Positions 9,533 to 19,386 of a DNA stretch of 54,391 nucleotides are shown here, in pieces (within the stretch, counting starts at the first letter, position 1; each line of letters opens with the position of its first letter). Both the position numbers and the translations under genes were made by a program. Source of the DNA: a virus; IMG/VR virus record IMGVR_UViG_3300009636_000007, positions 1-54,391 of that record, one strand, 5' to 3'. Under the pieces are notes generated by a model. It was not told where the DNA came from. It saw nothing but the letters and a program-made list of their open reading frames with translations, and made no database searches.

Positions 9533-10245
9533 TCTGACTCCAATGGTAGCAGAACCAACGTCAATGTCGGTTGGACGGACGTTTCGGCACTCAGATTGAT
9601 GACCGTCATGTACAGGTTGGTGCTTTGAGGTGTATCACTGTTCGCGCCCACCCTGTTCTGCCAGTTCCACTTCAGTGGTGATGTATCAAGTACAATGTCA
9701 CTGATTAAATTGTTGCCCAACTCGGCGGGTAGCGGGGCGTCCGTCGCCCGCGCGCTATCCGCGACTTGTGCAGCAGCACTCCCGTACAGCCGCACCTCGC
9801 AGGGCGCGGTCGACGTGCAGGAGATCAGTTGAAATGATTTTGCCGAAAGGGTAAGTGATTTTAACACCTGTCCACCTACCGACAGCAAGGGTGCCACGTA
9901 AGAAACGCTCGTAGCCACCAACGCGCCAGAACTTCCGCCAGCACTCGTGCCGCTCGCCGCCTGCTGTACGATTGTCGTGTTGGTTGTTGTGGTGCCGCCA
10001 CCGATACCTGTGTTAGCAGGAAGCGGAAGAACTCTGCGATGGGGTACGTCAGAATTCTCGTTGAACTGTCGCAGCGTGTCCGGTCCCGCGTTAATTGGCG
10101 GGAGCGGACATCGCAAGTAGGGGTTAATCTTCGCCTGTCCTGACTGATTCGTTTGAGCTACAGGTGCAGGAAGCGCTATTTTTGGGGGTGCAGGTGCGTA
10201 CCCCTCTGGGCTAGTGCTTCTCAGTGTGTCAGAAAGTGACGGCAT
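9529..10245 (-). CDS. hypothetical structural protein
   Basis: A 238-residue protein, RBS AGGAG before ATG at 10245. The N-terminal 95 residues are proline-rich and probably disordered; residues 95-235 are rich in T, S, V and L in alternating patterns typical of beta-sandwich virion domains (KSLTLSAKSFQLISC, LYMTVINLSAETSVQPTLTLVLLPL). No family recognised. It overlaps the following gene by four bases and follows the 1378-residue tail protein, so it is probably a tail or fibre-associated component. Confidence 0.55.
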   Translation of the reverse strand: MPSLSDTLRSTSPEGYAPAPPKIALPAPVAQTNQSGQAKINPYLRCPLPPINAGPDTLRQFNENSDVPHRRVLPLPANTGIGGGTTTTNTTIVQQAASGTSAGGSSGALVATSVSYVAPLLSVGGQVLKSLTLSAKSFQLISCTSTAPCEVRLYGSAAAQVADSARATDAPLPAELGNNLISDIVLDTSPLKWNWQNRVGANSDTPQSTNLYMTVINLSAETSVQPTLTLVLLPLESE

Positions 10246-10253
10246 GTTTACTC

Positions 10254-13200
10254 CTATTGCTCGACCTCATACGCTCCCCAAACGGAGAACGTCTGTAATT
10301 CGTTCTGGGCGTTTTCGGCGGGCCACTGAACCATGATCTGCATGTCGGAGCAGTACGCTGCTTCGTCAGGATCATCCGAAAGGTAGAATCGTTGTTTGAA
10401 GAACGACTTACTCTCAGGTAATCCGGGAGGGTCGGTCACCCACTTCTTTATCATATTGAACGAGCCCTTGTAATAAGGCAAGGCTTCGTCAATCAACAAG
10501 CCGATGATAAGTGGTGAACCTGTACGTACGGAGGTAGTTGTGATGAACGCAATCTTTGCCACCTGTCCGGGGAGTGCGAAGACGTACGAACCAAACACCA
10601 CGTATGCAGGGTATGGGTTTCCGTTTGCGCCTGTCGTGCCCCCGTCAGTTGTTGCGTCCAAGTCTCGTGCGAGAATGGGGCCGGTACCTAGTGGCCCGAT
10701 AAGTAGTGAGTGCACACCCGGCGATGTTTGAACCGACTGCATTGCCGAAATGCCGCCCGCGACTGTAGCGAACGGGCTCCAACAGTTACCAATTTCGGGA
10801 GACGGTGTTGCGATCAGTTTGTACCAACCAAACTGGCCGTCGCCTACAAACCAACCTTGATCTTCACCGAAGGTGTACCATGTTACATACACGTCCGCGG
10901 TGTTCCAAGACTGGCCGGGCTTTCCATTATTCAACCGGAACTGGTCGCCGATGGGGCTACCCGCGTAACTCAAACCTGCACTTGGATCGAATATCAGGAA
11001 TTGCTTGTCAGTCGTGAAGAACCCAATGATCGACCCGTTTATGTCCAATGCGTTGTAATTCGCGAGGCCCACACCTGTGAGGTACGGGATGGCGGGAAGG
11101 ATAGGGTTGTTTGCCGTTCCATTGCCTGCAATGATGTAGATGTCCGAGATCGTAAACACCAACATGCCAATTGCGGTAGGCACGAGGCGCACAACGCGCG
11201 AGGGCAGTACATCAAAGTTGAGCGGACTGGTTCCGTTGCCGTTTCCGGACGGAGCGTTCGCACCTGAGGTGTAATAGACGATGGTGCCGACACTGTACCA
11301 CAGTCTGCCGAGGTGATAAGAGACGTTGACTGCGCCGGGTGTTGGCGGGGTATTTTCTCCCGCATCTGCACCCTGAATCAGTTCATCCAAATCTACGTCA
11401 GCGGTCGAGTCAGTAAATCCATCTTGCAAATAGGTTGTCAGTGGCAGCGTCCAGTACGAGTTCCCAAGGCCCGAAACGAGCAGTGGAGTAGCGCCGCCAT
11501 CCGTTGTACGGAATATGGCGACATAGTCCACCTGAGGGTCAAGCGTACTTAGGTTGATGCCTGAACCCGGCAGAATGACAGGGTTTCCATTGACCGGACC
11601 TGTGCCTAGACTTACAGGACTGAGGTTGGAAACCGTGTTGTCCAATGTGTTGACCAATGCGATCCAGTACAGCCAACCCTGATCGGTGGTCGCTAGAATT
11701 GCACCAGCCACGGGCGTAATCGGTGGAAGCGGCCCTTCATTGATCCAATTCAGCGGTTGCACGTCAGGTGTGATGGAGTAAAGTCCACTCTGCCATGTCG
11801 GTGCGGTCAGTCCCGAAATTCCGCTTTCATATGCGAAATACTCGTCCGTAAGTTCAACTACAGCCGTTTCGGCGGTTGTGACGTTGATGCCCGCCTCCCA
11901 TGCAAATGAGGTGACCGGACCAAGATTCGCCCATATCAACTCTGTGCCTTGGAATGCGCCATTGCTGAAGTTTAGGAAACTGCCTACCGCATTGTTCGTG
12001 ATCTCAGGCGCGATAGGGAAGTTGTTGGTTGCCGCAGGTGCTGTAGTGAATCCTGTAGATGCAAATGCAGGACTGGTTGATGCGCTCTCAAACCACGGCT
12101 GTGCTGTAGCGGCTTCGGGAACGATCAGCGCGCCGTTCGCACCGACCATGAAAGATACATGGTCGAAACTTCCGCCACCAGAGTTCTTACCATAGCAGAA
12201 CTCTATGCCGAAAACTCCAGCAGTAGGAAACGCAATGGTGATCTGCATTATTTGGTCGTTGTTCGCGCCATTCCAGCCACCGAGGATCGGATAGCCGTTC
12301 CACGGGGTGACCGTTTGCGTGCCCCAACCAACACCAGTCGGGGGAGGAGCAGTGCTTGCAGGAACGCTTTCATCTGTGCCGGTCGTGCCTGCAGTGTATG
12401 TCGCGCCTGCGGCTGTTTCGACGCCAAACCATGCGGCATCGCTAGCCTTGATAGTAAAGACAACGGATATGCCGCCCACGGGGATTCTGATCTTTCCCCA
12501 TTGTAGAAATTCGAAATTCGGACCACTTGGTGTAAACGGTGTGCTGTCCGCGCTCGCACTCATTTCGCCTGCGGTCGACACATTGTACAACTGCATCGGA
12601 CTTGATTCGCTGCCGTAATAGTTCCACATCAACGAAGTCAAACCATGTGCAACAGCATCAGGAGCGACAGCGGTGTGCGATGTTTTGTCAACAGGATTGC
12701 CGACTGAGCCGCCATATACCACGTCAATGAAGTTGCCGGTCGCGCCTGAATTGTATCCACAGTGATCGAAAAATGCTGCCGACCATCCGATGTATGGGGT
12801 CGTGAGGTCTGCTCCTGAGAAGTACGGAGCAGTTTGTCCGCTCAGTGCTCCACCGAAAGTTGCGGAGATAGGAATGCTAGTCGGTCCAGATAATTGCCCG
12901 ATGTTTCGTTGGGCTTGGAATACGCAGGGCACGCCCCCAGCGTTCGCAATGACGAGTGAATCTGGCGCATAGTCGTAATTGTTCGGAATGAACGTACCGA
13001 CTTGGTACACAACGTCGTTGATGGTGACAGTGCCGGGAGTCCACGGGTAAGCGCCCGCGTATTCGCCGTCATTGTAGAGCGTGTGTGCTGCCCATGTTCC
13101 GGGCTGTGTTGTCAGTGCCGTAAATGTAGCAGTGCCTGTGCCGAAGGTCGCCCCAGTTGTTCCGGGCGTCGTGACCTGATACCATGTGCCAGCGTTCTGA

Positions 13201-14390
13201 ATGAGTCCAGAGATGGCATAGTATGTGTTAGGTTGCCACTTGGTGAAGGTAGAATTAGCCTCCGTCGTAGTCACCGCGGTTGTGGGCGCAGCGATGGCCC
13301 AATTCTCTACAGTAGAACCACGATTGACCCAGATGACGTTTCCGTCAAGAATGATGTTGCCTGTCGGCGAGGTCGCGCCCCAGTTATTGCTCGTATTCGG
13401 GACGTACGCAGCCCACGCGGGCACAGTCGCGCCTGTCTTTGCGATGACAGGTGTCGATCCGATCTGGGTCAAATATCCTGTGTCGACGGTTGCCGCATAG
13501 GTCATATGCGCGGTAGGTACCTCAATGTTCGCAGTGACGGTAAAGCTTGTGTCGCTGAGCGTGATTGCTTCCAACGCTGTAATGACAACCCCGTTTAACC
13601 ACGTCGCCGTGTCAAGCCCCCACAGTTGGAACGAAGCGCCGATGGCGTTCGCATCAAGCGGGTAGGATATGCCTGTGGTGTTGGGCAGTCCTGTGCTGTT
13701 ACATGTCAGTGTCAGTAAGCCATCAGCGACCGTGACCTCTGTGATGTTGGCGGCGGCGATGGCAATGAGCTGTTGAATATTCTGGGTATTTGTAGTCGCG
13801 GAAATCGCACCCGTCAGCATGTACGTGCTGAAGAACGGGTATGCGCCCGAGCTGCCGTCCACTCCTTGAAATTCAAAACTTGGAGCCCACGAGATCAAAG
13901 ATTGGAGCCATTTCTTGTTGTCCGTTCCGTTAGAAAAATACAACTCATTGCCGACGGCCTGCATGTATGTCTGGCCTGTCGCTGCGGCGTCACCGAACAC
14001 GAACTGCTTGACACCTGCGAGAGTCGCATACAGGGAGCCGGGCTCCGCAATCATCGTGAAAATTTCTTCGAGAGTCGTTCCGAACGCGTCAGCTGTGGCT
14101 TTGTTGACAATGAAATCGTCGAACGCAAGGACATCTGTCCAACTGTTGGTGTCGAACGTAGGACTACCCGGACGCCGAATGAGCGTCAGCCGGTTGGAGA
14201 CCTCGACGTTGGAGCCTGCTATCATTACGTCGCCGTAACTGAGTTTGTAGAATTGTTCATACAAACTGTTCAGCGTGCCACGAAGCGGCGAACGGTTGGT
14301 GACCAGTCCGTTGAAGATTCTCCCGGTGTAAATAGGGGCGTACTTCGGGCTTTTTTGCGGTTGACCACCTGCGCCTTGAATCTGTGACAT
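10254..14390 (-). CDS. giant tail protein (beta-rich)
   Basis: The largest gene of the window, 1378 residues, with AGGAG before ATG at 14390. The first 130 residues look like a tail or collar assembly domain; most of the remainder is threonine, alanine, glycine and tyrosine rich with many short aromatic beta-strand patterns, and contains several repeats of a WxxxxxYxxG-like type around residues 330-520, as in fibre or carbohydrate-facing modules. Residues about 850-1250 look like a propeller-type structure (for example WLYWIALVN and DVYVTWYTFG). I infer a tail-tube, hub or fibre protein; no exact family is recognised. Confidence 0.55.
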   Translation of the reverse strand: MSQIQGAGGQPQKSPKYAPIYTGRIFNGLVTNRSPLRGTLNSLYEQFYKLSYGDVMIAGSNVEVSNRLTLIRRPGSPTFDTNSWTDVLAFDDFIVNKATADAFGTTLEEIFTMIAEPGSLYATLAGVKQFVFGDAAATGQTYMQAVGNELYFSNGTDNKKWLQSLISWAPSFEFQGVDGSSGAYPFFSTYMLTGAISATTNTQNIQQLIAIAAANITEVTVADGLLTLTCNSTGLPNTTGISYPLDANAIGASFQLWGLDTATWLNGVVITALEAITLSDTSFTVTANIEVPTAHMTYAATVDTGYLTQIGSTPVIAKTGATVPAWAAYVPNTSNNWGATSPTGNIILDGNVIWVNRGSTVENWAIAAPTTAVTTTEANSTFTKWQPNTYYAISGLIQNAGTWYQVTTPGTTGATFGTGTATFTALTTQPGTWAAHTLYNDGEYAGAYPWTPGTVTINDVVYQVGTFIPNNYDYAPDSLVIANAGGVPCVFQAQRNIGQLSGPTSIPISATFGGALSGQTAPYFSGADLTTPYIGWSAAFFDHCGYNSGATGNFIDVVYGGSVGNPVDKTSHTAVAPDAVAHGLTSLMWNYYGSESSPMQLYNVSTAGEMSASADSTPFTPSGPNFEFLQWGKIRIPVGGISVVFTIKASDAAWFGVETAAGATYTAGTTGTDESVPASTAPPPTGVGWGTQTVTPWNGYPILGGWNGANNDQIMQITIAFPTAGVFGIEFCYGKNSGGGSFDHVSFMVGANGALIVPEAATAQPWFESASTSPAFASTGFTTAPAATNNFPIAPEITNNAVGSFLNFSNGAFQGTELIWANLGPVTSFAWEAGINVTTAETAVVELTDEYFAYESGISGLTAPTWQSGLYSITPDVQPLNWINEGPLPPITPVAGAILATTDQGWLYWIALVNTLDNTVSNLSPVSLGTGPVNGNPVILPGSGINLSTLDPQVDYVAIFRTTDGGATPLLVSGLGNSYWTLPLTTYLQDGFTDSTADVDLDELIQGADAGENTPPTPGAVNVSYHLGRLWYSVGTIVYYTSGANAPSGNGNGTSPLNFDVLPSRVVRLVPTAIGMLVFTISDIYIIAGNGTANNPILPAIPYLTGVGLANYNALDINGSIIGFFTTDKQFLIFDPSAGLSYAGSPIGDQFRLNNGKPGQSWNTADVYVTWYTFGEDQGWFVGDGQFGWYKLIATPSPEIGNCWSPFATVAGGISAMQSVQTSPGVHSLLIGPLGTGPILARDLDATTDGGTTGANGNPYPAYVVFGSYVFALPGQVAKIAFITTTSVRTGSPLIIGLLIDEALPYYKGSFNMIKKWVTDPPGLPESKSFFKQRFYLSDDPDEAAYCSDMQIMVQWPAENAQNELQTFSVWGAYEVEQ

Positions 14391-14398
14391 AGAACTCC

Positions 14399-15505
14399 TT
14401 ACACACTCGCGTTATCGGCGTACATGTACTCTACTGCTGCGATTGTGGTTCCGCTACCACCAATCCACCAGTTCAATCCAAGCGGATGTATAGTCGGCAG
14501 GCTGGTGCTATGACAACACGCAGCCCCATTGATATACAGGGTTGCAACGCCGCCCGTCACCGTAATTTTTGCGTTGATACGAGCGCTAGTTGATGCATTT
14601 ACACCCGAATCAACCTCAGTAGACGAACCACCTATGGTCGTCATCAGCTGCCAGTTGGGTAGAGTCGGGTCATACGTCAGGTACACTCCATCACCAATAG
14701 CAGACGGGTCAGCCGTGCTATAATCACAAGTACTTACGCCCCAACAGGCTCGTTTATTGCCCGGAGTAACAAGTGTAGCACAGCATTTGAAATTGATTGT
14801 ACGAGTAGGCCAAATCCAGAACCACCCATAGTAATTACCACCCGTCATCTGGTAAGAAACACCCGCAATCGCAGAAGCGGGATTCGCCTGATAGGGGGTT
14901 CCTATATCACCGACGGTAACGGCGTCACCTATCTGAATCATGTAGTAATTGGCGGTCAACGATGCTTCCCACATCGCGAATCGTGCCGCATCAGGTTGAG
15001 GAAGACAATTCGGGGTAGGAGCAGAAGCGGTAGCCTCAATCACACCTGCGCCCGCATCGGTGAAAGTCACGGTGCTCGTGTTTTCAAAATTTGCCACAGA
15101 CGGCGAACTAAGCGCAGTGCCATTGACCTGTACAGCAGTTCCTGCCTGCACCGACGGTACCCAACTGATGACCTGATTAGGAATCCATGATCCGAGATCG
15201 AACGTGCCAGTACCTACTATTTGTTGATTGTTCGGCCCCCAAGCAGGCTGGCCTTGTGCGGTGTATCCCGTCACGGTGTAGTAACTGTTGATAGGGAGAA
15301 GAACATCGTTGCCCCAAACGTATTGACCTGCGACCGCGTTACCGCTGGCGTCAAGGTTTATGGTAATCTCAACTCCAGAAGCGATCATGGAGTCATTGAC
15401 CTCTGAATCTTGACTTAGCCGCATCTTGAGGTATCCAAGGGCAAGTACATTACCTTCGGCATCTTGAAAATTGCCACCTGTTAGTTCGACCTTTGCTACT
15501 GCCAT
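14399..15505 (-). CDS. fibre-like protein with N-terminal domain shared with the next gene
   Basis: A 368-residue protein. Residues 1-110 (LTGGNFQDAEGNVLA, then SYYTVTGYTAQGQPAWG) are clearly homologous to the whole 100-residue product of the gene before it (15507-15809), so that domain is probably the virion-attachment module. Residues of about 150-368 form a separate beta-rich domain (ATLYINGAACCHSTS, LGLNWWIGGSGTT) that resembles concanavalin/laminin-G-type lectin sandwiches. A receptor-binding fibre is the most likely role. RBS is AAGAGG. Confidence 0.55.
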   Translation of the reverse strand: MAVAKVELTGGNFQDAEGNVLALGYLKMRLSQDSEVNDSMIASGVEITINLDASGNAVAGQYVWGNDVLLPINSYYTVTGYTAQGQPAWGPNNQQIVGTGTFDLGSWIPNQVISWVPSVQAGTAVQVNGTALSSPSVANFENTSTVTFTDAGAGVIEATASAPTPNCLPQPDAARFAMWEASLTANYYMIQIGDAVTVGDIGTPYQANPASAIAGVSYQMTGGNYYGWFWIWPTRTINFKCCATLVTPGNKRACWGVSTCDYSTADPSAIGDGVYLTYDPTLPNWQLMTTIGGSSTEVDSGVNASTSARINAKITVTGGVATLYINGAACCHSTSLPTIHPLGLNWWIGGSGTTIAAVEYMYADNASV

Positions 15506-15506
15506 T

Positions 15507-15809
15507 TTATACCTCTTCGACTGTCCAACTCGGGGCCGTGATGTAGAATTGTGATTCCCAAACCAACTGGCCGAGCGCCGTATAGCACTTGGCTATATAG
15601 ACGGTATCAGGAGTCATCTGGTCGTTCGACCAGATATACCCAGACAAGTCTCCATTATCATCCAAGTCGAACGAAACTATCCTGTTCGCGGAGAGTTGAC
15701 AATCGCCCGCGGTCGCATCGGTGTTGAGCTTAAAGGTCACTTTGCCGCCCGCTATAGGCTTACCCGCTGCGTCCTGAAAGTTGCCACCTGTGATGAGTAT
15801 CTTAGCCAT
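15507..15809 (-). CDS. short fibre-domain protein, paralogue of the next gene's N-terminus
   Basis: A 100-residue protein beginning MAKILITGGNFQDAAGKPIA, with the pattern (GGxVTFxL, then DxxGxxxGYIWxND, then YTALGQLVWESQF) shared with residues 1-110 of the downstream fibre-like protein. It looks like an isolated copy of a virion-anchoring beta domain. Its ATG overlaps the stop of the gene before it and it has a strong AGGAGG. It may be an adaptor subunit, or a remnant of a duplicated fibre gene. Confidence 0.6.
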   Translation of the reverse strand: MAKILITGGNFQDAAGKPIAGGKVTFKLNTDATAGDCQLSANRIVSFDLDDNGDLSGYIWSNDQMTPDTVYIAKCYTALGQLVWESQFYITAPSWTVEEV

Positions 15810-16756
15810 TATTGGCCTCTTGCTTGTTTGCCTTGCTGCATGTCCATGTTCTGGCCTGATGTCAGGTTGTTCCAGTTGTTGAGAAACACGTTACGATCTT
15901 CTTCACTGATGCCCTCAGCGCGCGCGAGCAATCCCGCAAGGAACTTCTGGTTGGCGACTTGAAATCGCGGGTCATCCGCAAACGCCCATATGAGCGCGAG
16001 AAAGCCCCAATTGACGACGTACTGCATGAAGTCCGGGATGGGTGCCCACGTTTGGTTCATGCTCGTGATTCGCGGGGCCGCTTTCTGGACGTGAATGCTT
16101 ACGGGGTATGCCGCATCGGGGGCGGGCATGACGCGGAACGTCATGTTGCCGTTACCATCCTCTGTGTGAGGGTTGAGGAAGCGGGGCCGGTCAGTTTTGG
16201 AATCAAGCGACAAATTGTTCTTGACTTCCATCTCCATCCAGATCGGTGTGGACGGGTTTATATCAAGTACAGAACAATGCTCAATGTGCGAGAACTCAGG
16301 AGCAGCCAGTGTGTAATCCTGTGTCGTTGTGACACTTGCTGTGCCCGTGTCCGCTGCCGACGCGTACGTAGCAAAGTTGGTTTGGGCTGTGAAGCCCGTC
16401 GGACTGTAGGTCTGTACGACGACGAGCTGTCCGTTCAAATTCGTCGCGGTCGTAAGCCCCTTGAGCAATACAGGATTGCCGTAGAAGAACGTGTTGTTGG
16501 CGGTCACCGTCAGCACGCCGTTGGCGTCGATAGCGATGTTCGTAATCGTCGACGATGCAGGTGTCGGGTTGCACGTAAACGATAGCTCTTCGTTATTCCA
16601 CCACCAAGAAAAGGGCGGGCCGAGCACGGTCTGCAGAACCATGTTGGCATTCGAAAGTGCGGGCTCAAGGCTGTTGCCAATGACGGGGTTTCTGTCGAAG
16701 CTCAGTCGTTTGCACCAGTTGATGGTATCCAAAATTTTGACGGTTGAAAGTGCCAT
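15809..16756 (-). CDS. structural protein, possible head-tail connector
   Basis: A 315-residue protein (MALSTVKILDTINWCKRLSF) with AAGG before the ATG. It contains aromatic beta-rich segments in the first half (for example VLTVTANNTFFYGNP) and an alpha-helical C-terminal third (WGFLALIWAFADDPRFQVA, FLAGLLARAEGISEEDRNVF). It shares layout with the product of 17273-18352, which also ends with a helical segment containing F, W and acidic residues. Both lie between capsid and tail genes, fitting tail-tubular or adaptor proteins; this is inference from position. Confidence 0.5.
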   Translation of the reverse strand: MALSTVKILDTINWCKRLSFDRNPVIGNSLEPALSNANMVLQTVLGPPFSWWWNNEELSFTCNPTPASSTITNIAIDANGVLTVTANNTFFYGNPVLLKGLTTATNLNGQLVVVQTYSPTGFTAQTNFATYASAADTGTASVTTTQDYTLAAPEFSHIEHCSVLDINPSTPIWMEMEVKNNLSLDSKTDRPRFLNPHTEDGNGNMTFRVMPAPDAAYPVSIHVQKAAPRITSMNQTWAPIPDFMQYVVNWGFLALIWAFADDPRFQVANQKFLAGLLARAEGISEEDRNVFLNNWNNLTSGQNMDMQQGKQARGQ

Positions 16757-16765
16757 AAGGTTCCT

Positions 16766-17197
16766 TTACTCGGATTCTTTTTCTTCGGTCAATTTGCGAA
16801 TGACCAGAGCGCCCCAAATGAAGGGTGCGAAGGTGTTAAACCACTCACCCATCATGATAGCGAAATCGCCGATGCTGTAGATGCTGCCAAGGTCGAACAC
16901 ATCTGCAAGAAAGTTTAGGTGCGTCTCATCGGTCATCACACAGTGCACATTGTCAATCATGCCGTCCGGCAACGCTACTTTGGGTGCGGGTGACACAAAC
17001 GGGGGTGTGGGGATTGCAAGCGGTTCGGATTGCCCAAGCATGTCGCCTAACTTCACGGCGTTCAACATCACGGGGAAACGGTCATGATTCGCAATAAGCA
17101 CGGCCTGATTTGACGCGATGCCAGTGCCGAGAATTGCCCACGGTGCGAGCAGAACGTATAAGAATGTTTTGCTAAGAAACTGTCGAATCTTGTTCAT
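16766..17197 (-). CDS. DUF5317-like membrane protein
   Basis: A 143-residue protein starting at 17197 (MNKIRQFL, RBS AAAGGA); the in-frame ATG 24 bases upstream lacks an RBS. An N-terminal hydrophobic segment (TFLYVLLAPWAILGTGIAS) and the conserved-looking stretch ASNQAVLIANHDRFPVMLN, then IDNVHCVMTDETHLNFLADVF and YSIGDFAIMMGEWFN, recall the DUF5317 family of small membrane proteins of unknown function. That it sits between two virion structural genes is odd for such a protein. Confidence 0.55.
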   Translation of the reverse strand: MNKIRQFLSKTFLYVLLAPWAILGTGIASNQAVLIANHDRFPVMLNAVKLGDMLGQSEPLAIPTPPFVSPAPKVALPDGMIDNVHCVMTDETHLNFLADVFDLGSIYSIGDFAIMMGEWFNTFAPFIWGALVIRKLTEEKESE

Positions 17198-17272
17198 GGG
17201 GTTCCTTTCCAGACAGAGCATTCATTTTCGTCGCTTTCGGCACTTGCTGAAACCCTCTGTTCGACGTAATTA

Positions 17273-18352
17273 TCAATAGCCCCAGCCCCCGAACGGGTAA
17301 GCTGGGTTGACGGGGTTAATGCCGTATCCTGTATCCATGACGCCCGCCGCTGTCGGGTAGAATCCCCAGTCGTCTTGCTCGCGGGAGCCCTGACGGACAG
17401 CATTATCGCAGGACTTCAACCATATCGCCCATTCATCTTTGAACTTCGCTCGCACCTTTGCATCAGGCGAACGACGGAAGCATTGTGCGAAAAACCCTTG
17501 CTTGAAATACGAGTAGTAGTCGTCGGGCACAGGGTCGATATATTGCGACATCTTCGTAAAGAGAGGAACGCGCGCCTGTCCTACTGGCAGAATTCTCCAC
17601 ATTGGCCCCGTCTGTGCTGGCGCGGGGTTGATACGGAAGCCTTGCCCCTTGGGATTGATTGCGGTCCACACGACAGTGCCGTCAGTGGCAGTCGTCGCCA
17701 CAATAGTCTGGTTGGCAAGTGTTGGGAACACAGGGTTTAGGTTTGTGAGAAATGGGTTAGTCGATCCGCATACCCCGTATGTCGTGACAACCCACAAATT
17801 GCCGAAGGCGTCCGTGATGCAGGTGATGGGGTTTCTCGGGGTAGTTGTAAGTCCGGATGGGCTCGTATAGACAACGCCGGGACCGGGGTTCGGACACCCA
17901 GTCAGGCCGTCGATCTGACTTTGCCCCCACATGCCACACTGCATCGTGTCATTCTGCATCCAGCTTATTTTACAAACTCTGCTGGTGCTCATTTGCGTGC
18001 TGACTTCCAAAACGTCTCGCTTGACTTCGATGGGAACGATGATCTTGGGGAATGTGGTGATGTTCTGATAGACCGCGGTGCAGCTTTCAAGCCAGCCGAG
18101 GTTCAGAAGTCCGGGGATGAAATAGTCTTGCTGGTAACTGTTGATATAAAATGGCGGAACCAGAATGCGGTTCCACTTCCAGTTGAACGGTTCCCCGTCG
18201 GGTGTGCCTGCTAACATTGCCGTCATGGTGTCATTTGTGATCGACAGCGCGGGCTGGTCGGAGTACCCACCGTTGGGCAGTACTGGCGCAATCTCTGCGA
18301 ATGTAAGTGCATCGTCCACAAGTGCGCGAATTTGAATCGAACTGTTCCCCAT
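17273..18352 (-). CDS. structural protein
   Basis: A 359-residue protein; start at 18352 (MGNSSIQIR) follows AGGAGA, while the longer frame to 18412 has no RBS. It begins with a helix-rich segment, has a central glycine/threonine/proline-rich beta region (residues 150-270, with VTTYGVCGSTNPFLTNLNP), and ends with FFAQCFRRSPDAKVRAKFKDEWAIWL and a glycine/tyrosine tail. It resembles the neighbour at 15809-16756 in architecture, suggesting ancient duplication of a connector or tail component. No named family recognised. Confidence 0.5.
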   Translation of the reverse strand: MGNSSIQIRALVDDALTFAEIAPVLPNGGYSDQPALSITNDTMTAMLAGTPDGEPFNWKWNRILVPPFYINSYQQDYFIPGLLNLGWLESCTAVYQNITTFPKIIVPIEVKRDVLEVSTQMSTSRVCKISWMQNDTMQCGMWGQSQIDGLTGCPNPGPGVVYTSPSGLTTTPRNPITCITDAFGNLWVVTTYGVCGSTNPFLTNLNPVFPTLANQTIVATTATDGTVVWTAINPKGQGFRINPAPAQTGPMWRILPVGQARVPLFTKMSQYIDPVPDDYYSYFKQGFFAQCFRRSPDAKVRAKFKDEWAIWLKSCDNAVRQGSREQDDWGFYPTAAGVMDTGYGINPVNPAYPFGGWGY

Positions 18353-18424
18353 AGGTCTCCTAAATAGAAAATGAAGCGGCATTGCTCTTGAGAGCCAAGC
18401 CCCGCGCCGCAACGGTTGATAGAT

Positions 18425-19114
18425 TTACCTCAGGTTAGTCGAAGCAATTCGCTCCCGGTAAATGTCGGCAGCGTCCACCATCTTGCCCGACGCTACGTCG
18501 AACGTAGAGAAGCGACATTGGACTGAGCCTGACATCGAGTTGTTTGTTTCGAAGTTACACGCACGAAGGTATTCCACTCGCGCCGCTTCGAACTTTTCCT
18601 TGTCGAACTTTCCATCCTTCACGGAGACGTTCTTGCCGTCGCGGAAGTAGAAGTTCTTTTCGACCGGAGGTGCCCACGTCTTAGCGCAGCGAAGGCAGCG
18701 TACCCAGATGTCGCCGTTAATCATTTGGTGCTTGATGACCGAATACTGGTTACCGTTGCCACCTGTCGAGATGACGCGCATGTCGCGCTGGCTTGCCGTT
18801 CCACCCTTTTTATGGGTGCAAATGGTCCAACGATACAGGTCAGTCGCGTCCGCCTGTGCAAATGCCTTACCCTGAGACTCACGGTCGTACTGGAGTTGTT
18901 TGGACGCCAGTGCTTCCTTTTCGAGTTCAATCTTCAATTTCCTGATGTCGAGATTCCGACGCTCGCGCTCAGCCGCCTTGGCTTCCAACTCTTCTCGCAA
19001 GTTCTGCTGTTCCAACAGAACGTTCTCAAGTTGAATGCGCTTGATCTGTTCGTTCGTCGTTTCCGGCACTGTGGTCGTAATGGCGGTTACTGCAGTGTTT
19101 CCTTCGATACTCAT
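18425..19114 (-). CDS. coiled-coil protein with zinc-knuckle-like cysteines
   Basis: A 229-residue protein. Residues 20-85 are a long coiled coil (LENVLLEQQNLREELEAKAA). Residues 95-150 hold WTICTHKKGG and, 40 residues later, WVRCLRCAKTW, a spacing that could bind zinc. The C-terminal part is charged. RBS GGAGG at 19114. Lying downstream of the capsid and decoration genes, it may be a structural or assembly protein; the zinc-knuckle suggests contact with nucleic acid or protein. Confidence 0.55.
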   Translation of the reverse strand: MSIEGNTAVTAITTTVPETTNEQIKRIQLENVLLEQQNLREELEAKAAERERRNLDIRKLKIELEKEALASKQLQYDRESQGKAFAQADATDLYRWTICTHKKGGTASQRDMRVISTGGNGNQYSVIKHQMINGDIWVRCLRCAKTWAPPVEKNFYFRDGKNVSVKDGKFDKEKFEAARVEYLRACNFETNNSMSGSVQCRFSTFDVASGKMVDAADIYRERIASTNLR

Positions 19115-19123
19115 GACTCCTCC

Positions 19124-19378
19124 TTAGTTTTCTTTCAAAGCTACGGGACTTTCTCCCGACAAAAAATCAACGTACGACTGACATGATTTTGGATCAGTCG
19201 GCGGAAAGAAATGTTGTAATGCACGCTGACGGGTGACTTCCGCGTTTTTGTATGCCCGACTCGCGCTAGTTTCAAAAGTAAATGTCCAACACCATGTGTA
19301 AAAACACAAGGAAACATCTACATAAAATTTTTGCTTGTTTACAAACACACCGAATGAGACCTGATTTCTAGTCTGCAT
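19124..19378 (-). CDS. hypothetical protein
   Basis: An 84-residue protein with GGAGG before ATG at 19378. It shows an amphipathic beta-rich first half (VSFGVFVNKQKFYVDVSLCFY, shortened) and a helical second half (AEVTRQRALQHFF). Three cysteines are present but in no zinc-like pattern. No family recognised. It is closely flanked by operon members on both sides (9 bases on either side), supporting a real gene. Confidence 0.55.
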   Translation of the reverse strand: MQTRNQVSFGVFVNKQKFYVDVSLCFYTWCWTFTFETSASRAYKNAEVTRQRALQHFFPPTDPKSCQSYVDFLSGESPVALKEN

Positions 19379-19386
19379 GAGTCCTC